64,000 bases of DNA, from assembly GCF_021390495.1 (NCBI RefSeq), contig NZ_JAJEJP010000001.1:1736001-1800000 (forward strand), in the 5' to 3' direction. Below the pieces are notes generated by a model that did no database searches, was not told where the DNA came from, and saw only the letters and a list, made by a program, of their open reading frames with translations. The first letter of the stretch is position 1. Each line of letters begins with the position of its first letter. Shown piece after piece: positions 45,601 to 57,600 of this stretch. The position numbers and the translations under genes were made by a program. The stretch comes from Paraburkholderia sp. ZP32-5. Its GTDB lineage: Bacteria; Pseudomonadota; Gammaproteobacteria; Burkholderiales; Burkholderiaceae.

Positions 45601-48600
45601 ACCGCGCAAGGCGATCTGACCGTCGAGGCCGGCCAGAACCTGACCATGAACGGTACTGTCACGGGCCAGAGCAACGGCACGCTGACGGCGGGCGGCGCGA
45701 TCGCCGGTTCGGCGGCGGCGGCGTTTGTCGGCGCGGCGACGCTGCAGTCCGGCGGCGATACCACGCTGACCGGTTCGTTGCAGGGCAATACGGTGCAGAC
45801 CGGCGCGGGCGGGTCGGCGACGCTGCACGACGTGATGGCGGCGTCGACGTTGTCGCTGTCGGCGGCGAACGATCTCGCCACCAATGGCACGGTGTTGAGC
45901 CATGCCACGGTCGATCTGAATGCGGGGCGCGACTTGACGACGAGCGGTCCGCTGCAGTCGATCGGCGACATGACGCTCACGGCGGGCCGCGATCTGAACG
46001 CGACCGGCGCGCTGGCCGTGCAGACCAACGACCTGCGCATCACGGCAGGCAATAACGCGAGCATCGCGGACGCGCAGGTCGGCGGCGCGTTCACGATCGC
46101 TGCGAACGGCGTGAGCGGCACCGGTGGTCCCAACGGGCTGACCGGCGGCGACATCACGTTCAACGGCACGATGACGACGGTCGGCGCATTGACCGCGCAA
46201 GCGGCGCGCGACGTGGTCGTCAACGGTCAAACGGCAGTAGGGGGCGTGACCAGCCTGCAGGCTGGCCGCGATGTGCAGGTGAACGGCACGCTGGCGAGCA
46301 CGTCGCAAGCAACGCTCGACGCCCAGCGCAACGTTGGCGTGGCGACGAACGGCGTCGTGCAGGCCAACGGCAATCTCGCGATCACCGCGCACACCGGCAA
46401 CGTCACCTCGAGCGGCACGCTGCAAGGCGCGGCCAACCTCGACGTGAGCGCCGGGCAGGACGTGGCGTTGACGGGCGCGACCGGGTCGATCGGCGCGGCG
46501 AATCTGCAGGCCGGCCATGATCTGACGATCGGCGGCACGTTGGCGGGGCAGCAAGGCGCCACGCTCGCCGCGGGTCATGACGTGACCGCGGGCGGCAACA
46601 TCGGTTATATGAACGACGTCGGCGTGAGCGCGGGCAACAATCTCGCGGTGACGGGTTCGCTGGTTGGCGCCGCTGTGACGCTGACGGCGGCGCAGGCCGT
46701 GACGCTCAACAACGTGCAGTCCAATGGCGCGTTGCAGGTGGCGGCCAACAGCGGCGCGCTGACGGTGAACGGCACGGTCACGTCGCTGTCCACGGCCACG
46801 CTGAATTCGGCCGGCGATTTTGCCGTCAACGGCACGCTGCAAAGCGCGAACCAGCTCGCTATCACGAGCGGCGGTAAAACCGCGCTTGCCGGGACGGTGA
46901 CGTCGCTGTCCACCACATCGGTGACGTCGGCGTCCGACGTTGCCATCGGCGGCGCATTGGAGAGCACGGGCGCATTGACCGTGACCAGCGGCGGCAACAC
47001 GTCGATTACATCGCCCACCGGCGTGGTGCAGTCGAATGGCGATCTGACGTTGCGCAACGCGTCGGGCTCGCTGACGAGCGTGGGCACCATCCAGACGAAC
47101 GGCAACCTGCTGATCGACGCCGCGCAATCGGTCGATCTCGGCACGCAGAGCACCACGGCGCTCGGCGATCTGACGGTGAACGCCGGGCAGAATCTGACCA
47201 TGAACGGCGCCGTCGGCGCGCAAGGCAACGGCACGCTGAACGCAGGCGGCACGATTGCGGGCGCGGCAACGGCCGCGTTCGGTCAGGCGCTGACGGTCAG
47301 TTCCGGCGCGGATACGACGCTCACCGGCTCGCTGCGCGGCAATACCGTGCAGACGTCCGCGGGCGGGTCGGCCACGCTGAACAGCGTCACGTCGGCGTCG
47401 ACGCTCTCGCTCGCCGCCAATGGCGATCTCGCGACGACCGGCGCGGTCACGAGCGGCGCAACGGCGACGCTGAACGCAGGCGGCAACCTCGACCTGGGCG
47501 GACCGCTGCAGGCGGTCGGCGATACCCGTTTTACCGCGCTGAGCGGCAGTGTCGTATCGACGGGTTCGGTCGCCACCAACGGCTCGTTCAACGTACAGGC
47601 CGGCACGGATATCACGCTCGGCGCAGCGGCGGCGGCTTCACTCGGTATGACACTGGCGGCCGCGCGCAATGTGAGCGCGACTGGTGCGCTGAGCGTACTG
47701 GCCGGCGATCTGCAGATCAGCGCCGGCAACAACGTCAGCTTGACTGACGCGCAGGTGAGCGGCGCATTCGGCGTGGTCGCAAAGGCTGGCGACGCGACGT
47801 TCAACGGCACAGCGGTCGCGCTCGGCGCGACGAGCGTCCAGGCGGCGCGCGACGTGATCGTCAACGGCACGCTGGCTGGCGGCGGCGACGGCACACCGGA
47901 CACCAGCGCGACGGGCAATGGCCCGACGACCGTGCAGGCGGGCCGCGACGTGAACGTCGCCGGTCTGCTGGCCGGCGGCGCGCAATTCGGCGTGACGGCG
48001 CAGCGCAACATCGCGGTGGGCACGAACGGCACCGTCGAAGCGGCGGGCGATCTGAGCGTGGCGGCGACCACGGGCAGCGTGACGTCGACGGGAACGTTGA
48101 ACAGTCAAGCCACGCTGCACGTCGACGCGGCGCAGGACGTGTCGCTCACGGGTGTGGCCAGCGTGGTCGGGGCGACGACCCTCGACGCGGGTCACGACCT
48201 GACGGTCGGCGGCACCTTCGTCGGCGAGAGCGGCGCGACGCTCGGCGCGGGGCATGATGCCACGCTGGGCGGCGCCAGCAGTTTCGCCGGCGATACGGCG
48301 GTCAACGCGGGCAACGACCTCACGGTCAGCGGCACGCTGGTCGGCGCGGCAGTCTCGCTGACGGCGGGCCAGGCGGTGACGCTCAACGATGTGCAATCGA
48401 ACAACGCATTGCAGGTTGCCGCGAACGGCGGCCCGCTGACGATCAACGGCACGGTGGCGTCGCTGTCGACGGCCACGCTGAGTGCCGTCGGCGACTTGTC
48501 CGTCAGCGGCATTCTGCAGAGCGCGGATACGCTCAGCGCGACGAGCGGCGGCAACTTCACCGTGCCCGGCGCGATCAATTCGCTGACCGGCGGCACGTTC

Positions 48601-51600
48601 AGTTCCAGCGGCGACTTCACTGTCGGCGGCAGCTTGCAGACCACGGGCACGCTGAGTATGACCAGCGTCGGCGGTACGTCGATCGCCGGTACGGTCAATT
48701 CGCTCGCGGGCGGCTCGCTGAACGCCACGGGCAATATCGCGGTGACCGGCACCCTGCAAGCCACTCAGGCGCTCGACGTGACGGGCGGCGCTAACACGAC
48801 GAATAGCGGGACGATCCGTTCGACCACGGGCGACCTGAGTCTGCACAATGCGGCCGGTTCGCTGACCAGCACCGGCACGCTGGAGTCGGGCGGCAATCTC
48901 GCCATCGACGCCGCGCAATCGGTCGATCTCGGTACGCAAGGCACGACGGCACTCGGCAACCTCACAGTCGACGCCGGCCAGAATCTGACGATGAACGGTT
49001 CGGTGGCGGCGCAGGGCAACGGTACGCTGAGCGCGGGCGGCACGATCGCGGGCGGTGCTGCGGCGGCGTTCGGTCAGGCGGCCGTGCTCAGTTCCGGCGG
49101 CGATACGAACCTCACCGGTTCGCTGCGCGGCAATACCGTGCAGACCCATGCGGGTGGATCCGCTTTCGTGCACGACGTGCTGTCGGTATCGACGCTTTCA
49201 CTGGCGGCAAACCAGGACCTGAATGTCAGCGGCACGATCACCAGCGGTGCCACCACGACCTTGCAGGCGGGCGGCAATGTGAACCTCGCGACGTCGAGCG
49301 TGATCCAGTCGGTCGGCGATACGTCGCTGACGGCGACGGGCGGCAGCGTGAACTCGACGGGGGCGATTGTCAGCAACGGCGAGCTCAACGCGCAAGCCGG
49401 CACGGATATCAACCTCGGCGGCAGCGCCAATGTGACCGGCAATACGACGCTCGATGCGGCGAATAACGTCAACCTGAACGGCGTTTTCGCGGGCGGCGGC
49501 GCATTCGCCGCGCAAGCGGGTTCGGCGATCAACCTCGCCAGCGCGGCTAGCGTGACCTCGACGCTCGATACGTCGTTGAAGGCGGGTAGCGACATCGATC
49601 TTGCCGGCACGCTCACGAGCCACGGCGGCCTGAACGCGCAGGCCGGGCGCGATATCGCGGTCGGCGGCGCGACGACCACCGCGCTCGATACGCTTTTCAA
49701 TGCCGGGCGCGATGTCAATGTGTCGGGCACGCTGGCGGGTGTCGGTTCGGGCAGTATCGCGGCGGGTCGCGACATCATCGGCGCGGGGACGTTTGCGTTT
49801 GGACAGGCGGCGACGCTCAGCGCGGCTCGCGATGTCGTGCAAGGCGGTTCGATTCAGGGGCAAACGGTTCAGGTGAGCGCCGCGGGCAACGCGACGGTGA
49901 CCGACATCACGTCGGCCGGCACGCTCTCGCTGGCCGCCAACGGCACGAATACGGCGACCGGTCCGGGCAACCTGATCGTCAACGGCACGGCCACCGCGGT
50001 GGGCGCCGTGACGGCGAGCGCGCAGAACGACGCGACGATTGCCGGCAAACTCGAAAGCGGTTCGAGCCTCGGCCTCACCGCGCAGCAGAACGTCGCGATC
50101 AGCGGTGAGATTCAGTCCGTCGGCGATATGAACGTTACCGCGCAGGCGGGCAGTCTCAATGCGACGGGCGGTATCAACAGCGGCGGCAAGCTCGCCGTGT
50201 CGACAGGCCTGGATCTGTCGCTGGGGACGGCGTCGAGCACCAGTGCCGTTAGCGACATGACGCTTGACGTCGGCCGCGATGCAAGCCTGAATGGTTTGCT
50301 GATCGGTGGAACCAGCGGGGTGATAACGACGGGCCGAGATCTCAACGGCTCGGGCACGCAGGCGTTCACGGGCGCGGCCACGCTGAGCGCACAGCGCGAA
50401 CTCGCGTTGACCGGCGCGCTTCAGGCGAATGCCATCAGCGCGAATGGCGGCGACAGCGCCAGCTTGCACGACGTCAATTCGGCGACCACGCTCGCCGTCA
50501 CCGCGCAAGGCAAGGCCGGTGCGGGCGATGCGTCGATCACCGGTACCGCGACCGCCGCCGGCACGGCGACGGTCAATGCCGCGCGCGATGTGCTGGTCAG
50601 CGGATCGCTGGCTAACGGCAGCTCGCAGACGTTGAACGCCGAGCGCAACATCTCGGTGACCGGCACCGTGCAGGCGGCCGGCGATCTGAATGCCACCGCT
50701 ACGTCCGGCAACGTCGCGTTGTCGGGCACCGCCACCACGGCGGGCGCGCTGAATGTCACGTCCGGGCTCGATACGCAACTCGGTGGCCAGGTGGCCGCGG
50801 CGAATCAGGTGACCGTGCAGGCCGGCCGCGACATCGATCTGAACGGTGCGCTGGCGGGGCAGATGGGCGGCACGCTCACGGCGGCGGGGAATATCGCCGG
50901 AGCGGGTTCGACGGCGTTTTTGCAAACCGCGACGCTCAACGCGTCGAACGACATTGCACTGACCGGTCCGCTGCAGGGCGGCAGCGTCGCGCTGACGGCC
51001 GGTAATAGCGTGGCGCTCGCGAACGTGCAGTCCGTGACCGGCGACCTCACCGTGAAGGCGAACGGCAACGCGGGCGGCGGCGATATCACGGTGAGCGGCG
51101 CGGCGACCGCGTTCGGCGCACTGTCGCTGCAGGCGGCGCGCGACGCCAGCGTGACCGGCGCGATCAATACGGGTGGCACGACCACCGTTAATGCGGCACG
51201 CAACGTCACGCTCGGCGACGTCAACGCATCTGGCGATATGGCGCTGACGGCGACTAGCGGCAACCTCAGCGTCGGCAATCTCACGACACAGGGCAATCTG
51301 ACCGCGAGCGCCGGTCAGGCGCTGACCGTTGCAGGTGCAACGCTCGCCGGCGGTAATGCGCAGCTGACGTCCGGCGGCGACATGACGCTGACCGGCAGCA
51401 CGAGTGCGCAGAACGTTGGGTCGTTGACCGCGGGCGGTTCGATTAGCGCGTCATCGGTCGCGTTCGGGCAGCAGGCGACGCTCGATGCCGGCGGCAGCAT
51501 CGGCGTGACCGGCAGCGTCGCGACCAACGGCGCGCTGAGCGCGACGGCCGGCAACGATCTGTCGATCGGCTCCGCGCAGGAGGACGGAACGCTTGCCCTG

Positions 51601-54600
51601 CAGGCGCAGGGACACAACGGCGCCGGCGATGTGCAAGTCGGCGGCACGCTGGCTTCCGGCGCGGCCACCACGTTGACCGCGGCACGCGACATCACAATCG
51701 GCGGCAACGCGACGAGCGCCGACAAGTTCACCGCGACCGCGGGCCGCAATCTCACCGCGAACGGCACGATCGGCGCGAACTCCGACATCGCGTTGAGCGC
51801 GACGAGCGGCAATCTGCGCGTTACCGGTTCGATCACGAGCCAAGGCAATCTCGATGCGAATGCGGGCGGCACGCTGTCGTTGTCCGGCGAACTGGTCAAC
51901 GGCAATACGACGTTGACATCGGGCGGCGACACGAACCTGAGCGGCACGTTCCTCGGAGTCGGGTCGGCGACGCTCGACGCAGGCGGTTCAGTGATGGGCA
52001 GTGGCGTGGCGTTGACGTTCGGCAAGGACATCACGATCGGCGCGGGCGGCGGCGTCACGCTCGGCGATATTCAGGGCGCCGGGCAGTTCAGCGCGACCTC
52101 GAGCGGCGACATGTCGCTCGGTGCGACGACGGCGGTCGGCGATGTAACGGCGAAATCCACGGCCGGCAGCGTGAGTTTTGGCGGCGCGCTGCAATCGGGC
52201 GGCAACGTGCAGGTCGTCGCGGCGAACAACGTCTCGGTGACGGGCGCGGTGTCCGCGATGGGTAACGTGAACGTGACCGGCACCGCGGGTAATGTGACTG
52301 TGGCGGGGGTGTCGTCGAACGGCGATACGATGCTCAGTGCGGGGCAGACGCTTACGCTGAGCGGCACCAGCACGGTGGCGGGGCAATTCACGCTGAACGG
52401 CGGCAACGTTACGTTGAGCGGCTCGCAAAGCGGTTCGAAGAACGTCACGGTCGAGGCGACCGGCACGCTCGATGCGAGCCAGACCACGCTCGTCTCGACG
52501 CAGGACATGCAGTTGAGCGGGGCCAATGTCACGCTCGGCGATGTGGTGGTTGGCGGGGCGTTGACGGCGGCGGCGACGAATCAGTTGTCGCTGGTGGGGA
52601 CCGCCGTGGATGCCGTGGGTGCGGCTACGCTGACGTCGCAGAATGGGTTTTATAACGCCAGCAATGTGCTGGCGGGCGGCGATCTTGATGTGTCGGCGCC
52701 GAATTTGACGAATGCGGCGGGCGCATCGTTGGCGTCGACCGCGACGACGACGGTCAACGCCAGCAACTTCACCAACGCGGGATTGGTGAACGGCGCTACG
52801 ACCAACGTGTCGGTTGCCGGCGGGTTGAACAATACGGGTGGCGCATTGATGGGCGTGAACGCGTTGTCGGTCACGGCGGGTTCGCTGAACAATCAGAACG
52901 GCGTTGTTTTTGCGGGCAATCCGAATACGCCGAGTGGCCCGACGACGGGCGATGTGTCGCTGACGATTACCGGCGGTGAGGGATCGTTCTATAACGTGGG
53001 CGGCCAGTTGCTCGCGCAGCGGAATATGACCGTCGGCGCCAATGGTCTTACGCTGGATCTGTCGCAGGGCACGATTAGCCAGGGCGGTGCGCTGTCGATC
53101 ACGGCTGGGCAGATCAGCAATAGCGGCACGTGGAATTACGGCGGGCAGAGCGTCAGCGTCTATGGCCTGTATGGGATGACCAACAGTGGCGTGATGACCG
53201 GCACGGCATCGCTGACGTTGGGTACGGGCGGGACGTTTACCAACTATGGTCAGGTGACCGGCGGCGACGTCACGTTCAATGGGACGTTGAATAACGTTGC
53301 CGGTGCGGTGATGCATGCGGACGGCACGCTTGCGCTGAATGGGAATACGACGAATCGGGGGACGGTAGAGGCTGGCGGCACGGTGTCTGTGACCGGGGGC
53401 AATTACGACAATCAGGGCGCGCTGACGCAGTCGAAGGGCGACATCGACTTCAATATCGGGGGGACGCTCTATAACACCGGCGGGTCGATCTTTGCGGGGA
53501 ATAACGTCAATATCAGCGCGGGGGCGGTGGTGAATGATCAGACCGAGCCGAGCGGAACCAGCACGTCGACCACGGTTGTCACGAACCCCTCACTGCTTTG
53601 GTCTGCCGTCGTGGGAACGCAGACCGCCTGGTCGAACGTGTCTTATGGCGGTGACAATGGATTCATACAAGCCGAATCCAATACGGTAAGTGCGACCCTC
53701 GGTGATCTTCTTTCTCCCACTGGGACGCAGGCCGTGGGCGCGAATGCGTCTGCCTGGAACGGTTCCCAACCGGTTGCGGGCTCCGGTACGGTAACTTTCT
53801 ACGAGCACAGCGTTCAGGTGGGAATGCAGGGTAACGATAGTAGTACGCCCATCTATCAGAACTTCTGGTTTGTTGGAACGGGTCCCGATCCGACCGCACT
53901 GGCGTCTGTCACGCTGAATTTGCCGACCCTCTACCAAACGACGGTTACGCAGCAAGCGGGTACATCAGGTGTCATTTCGGCTGGCAATTCGATTTCGCTC
54001 ACCGCCAGTTCGCTGTCCAATCAGGGCGGCCAGATTGCAGCCCAAGGCAATGTGACACTGAACGTCCAGTCGCTCAGCAACGGGTCTGTTGCAGCGGCAT
54101 CTTTGAACCAGTCGACGCAGACGTTCGATCAGGGGCAGTACGCCGCGTTTATCGCTCAGCTTCAATCGCTGCAGACGATCGGCGTGCAGGGTACTGGCTA
54201 TACGGACAGCGTCTATATGCTTCCGCCGAATACTTTCGATATCACCTCTGCCACTGCACCGACTGCAAGTGGCTCCATGACGTCGGCGTTCGCCACCGGG
54301 ATGATCGCCGCAGGCGGCAATCTGGCCGTCTATGGCGGCAACCTGGTTAATGCGGGCATGCTCTACGCCGGCAACAACGTACAGATTGGCGCGGCGAGTC
54401 TGACCAATCAGGGTGGCAACCAGCAGAACTATTCCACGCAGACGGGTTGCGCCGCAGGCGTGCCAAACTCGGCGTGTGGTACTGCCGGAAACACGCGCGG
54501 CTCAAATCCCACCACCACGACCTTCGGCTACAACCAGAACGACGCGACGATTTACGCGGGTAACGATCTCGTGATCGCGGCTGGTCAGATCAACAATACG

Positions 54601-57600
54601 TATGGCAACCTGCTTGCGGGTCACGACATTGTGATCGGCGGGGTGGGCTCGACCGCGAGTTCCACGACGCCGGCCGGCAGCCTGAACAACACGTCGGGCA
54701 ACATCGTCGCGGGCAACAACATCACGCTGGACGTATCGGGCGCGATTACCAACAATTTGCCGCCGCCGGTGCCTGTGCATGAGAACTATGGTTCGCAGGA
54801 ACAGTACTCGGGCTGCATGACGGCGGGTGGGTATAAGGAGAGCTACTGCGAGGGGTATGTCGATCAGCAGTCGGGCAGTTCGTCCGTTATCAGCGCGGGG
54901 AACAATCTGCAGATCAACGCTGGGAGCCTGACGAATATCGGCAGTCTGATCGCGGCAGGGAATAGCGCGACGATCAACGTTGCCGGACCGGTGAGCAACG
55001 AAGCGCAGACACTGGACGCGTACTGGCACTCGCACTGGGTGCAGGAAACCGGCATGTTCAGCAGCGACAAACGCCACGACGTATGGGCGTGCGGTTCGGC
55101 TGCGGAATGTACGGCGCTCTACGGCAGCGCCTATACGAGCACGGGCGGCACCATCGACCCGCCGCAACCGGTGGGCAATATTGCTGCAACGATCCAGGCG
55201 CCGAATCTGTCGATTACGTCGGGTGGGCAGATTCAGAACGTGGGTAACGTGATCGGCACGTCGGTGACGTTGACCGGGCAAAAGCTGATCAACGGCATCA
55301 CGACCCCGAACACGTATACGCCGAGCGTGAATGCGCCGTCGCAGGTGGTTTCGCTCAGCCCGCTCAATCTTCCTGGATTGAATCTGTCCTTGCCGCGTAC
55401 CGTTGGCGCGACGCTGCCGCCGCCGGTCGCGGGGAAGGCTTCGTATGTCGACAATTCGCTGGGCGCGTCCGCAGTGGGCGATCTGAGCCCGCAGGATCTG
55501 CTCACGGCGCTGCCTTCGAATCTTCAGCCGAGCTCGACGCTGTTCTACTACAACCCGCAGGAAGAAGATCTGATGCTGCAGCAGGCGGCATTGCAGCAAA
55601 CGGGCAAGGCGAGCTTTGTCGATGGGCTGACGTACGACAGCAAGACGAACACGTCGGTGACGGAGCAGGAGAAGGCCTACCTGTATCAGAACGCGCTCGA
55701 CTATGCGGAGGTGAACAACCTGCAGCTTGGCGATGCGCTGACGCAAACGCAGATCAGCGCGCTGGACAAGCCGATGCTGTGGTATGTCGAGCAGACTGTG
55801 CCGGATCCGTCGTGTACGGCGACGGGCACGGCGACATGTCCGACGATCACCGCGCTGATGCCACAGGTTTATCTGCCGGCCAATACGAGTGCGATGTCGG
55901 CGGGTGGGAATATTTCAGGGCAGGACGTCACGCTCGATTTCAACAAGGGAGGTGGCGGCAGTGTTCTGAATGCCGGAAGCATCGATGCTTCCGACACCCT
56001 GACGGTCAATACGGATTCGTTGACCAACCAGGCAAACCAGGTTGACGTTGGTCAGATCTGGCAGAAGGTGAAGGGCGGTTACGTCGAGACCACGGGGACG
56101 ACAGTTCAGCCGGGCGGCTTCATGAGCGCGGCGAACATGGATCTGAACGTGCAGACGCTGGATCAGATCGGCGGCGCGCTGCAGAAGCTTAATGCGGACG
56201 GCACAGTTGATCAGGCCGGGACGCAGATGATTCTCGGCCAGCTTCAGCAACAACTCGGCGGCGCGTTTTCGCAGGTCGCGGTGAGCGATAACCTCCATAC
56301 GCAGTTTGTTCAGGAGGGCGGTCTCGGCCCATTGGGGCAGGTGCTGAGCGCCGCGATTCAGATTGTTGCGTCGCTCTATCTCGGTCCGCTTGCTGGTGCG
56401 CTCATTGGCAGCGTTGCCGGTCAGCTGATTACTACCGGATCCGTGGATTGGGGTTCTGTCGGTAAAGCCGTAGCGGTCGAAGAACTCACAGCTGGTATTG
56501 ACTCTGGTTTGGGGCTGGATAACGTCAGCGGGTTTAACGACCTCGGTAATGGTGTTGTATCCGCCGATTCATCCGTCACGCTTGCCAATCTGGGACAGAC
56601 GGCACTGAGTGTCGGGGAGCGTTCACTTGTTAGTGCAGCAGTCTCCACCGCAATTTACGGCGGCAGCTTTGGACAAGCCCTAAAAAATGATCTGGTGACC
56701 AATATTGCTGCCGTAGGTGCGAACGTCATCGGCGACAAATTCAACAACTCGTCCGGTCTTTTCAGTAACACCAGTCCGCTTTACTATGCGGCACATGCGG
56801 CATTGGGGTGTGCGGCCAGTGCGGCGGAAGGGACAGGATGTGCTGGAGGGGCGATTGGCGGGGCCGTGTCGGCCGGGTTGAATCCGGTCATTGACGCGAA
56901 TGGGAACATCCCTCCGGCCGCGCTGGCCGGTATCGAAACGCTGGTGAGCGGCGGCGTGGCCGGGGCGCTCGGCTTCAATGTTCAGGGCGCGATGACTGCG
57001 GCTCAGAATGAGACGCTGAACAACTGGCTGAACCATGTCCGACCGAGTCCCAAGTCGCTTTCGCAGGCGGAGCAGTATCAGCAGGCGGTGGCCACAGGGG
57101 ACGTCAGCAAACAGGATCAATTGGCTGCGTTGTCGGCCCAGAATGATCAGAATTTGGCTCAGGCATGTGCGGGTGGAACAGGCAGTGCAGGATGCCAAGG
57201 GCAGATTCAGGCGGCCCAGGCGGGCGGGAATCTGGTCTACACGCAGTCGCTGGGGGGCGGGCTGAGTTACACGTATGCGAATCCGTTGCTGTATGCGACG
57301 GGGCCGGAAAGTTTCCCCTCCTCACTTGCGACCGGCCCTCAGCTCACGAGTATCCCGAGTAGCTCGGGACCGTCGGTCGGTGCTGCAACGCTGGTCACGA
57401 TGCTAGACAGTCCGTTGGCGGGGGCATTCAGTGGGCTGATCTATGCGACGGGCGGGTCGAATGCAAACGCCTATCCCGTAGCACAATTGAGTGCTGCGAC
57501 GGAGGGTATCATGGCGGGGTTTGCCGGGTTCCGGATGCCGGAGGCGCCCACGCTTGTTGCCACAGACAATGGCGTGCCGAGTAATTTGAGCGGATTGGCG

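Noticed and set aside
44461..49390. Regular repeats considered as a CRISPR array
   Set aside because: The repeats are coding, in frame, far too long and variable, and have no short palindromic repeat/spacer pattern.
43075..56648. Several 300-780-residue minus-strand frames opposite the giant exoprotein gene
   Set aside because: They mirror the beta-helix repeats, are low-complexity, and have no ribosome-binding sites; the + strand frame is continuous over 15 kb with clear TPS and FHA features.
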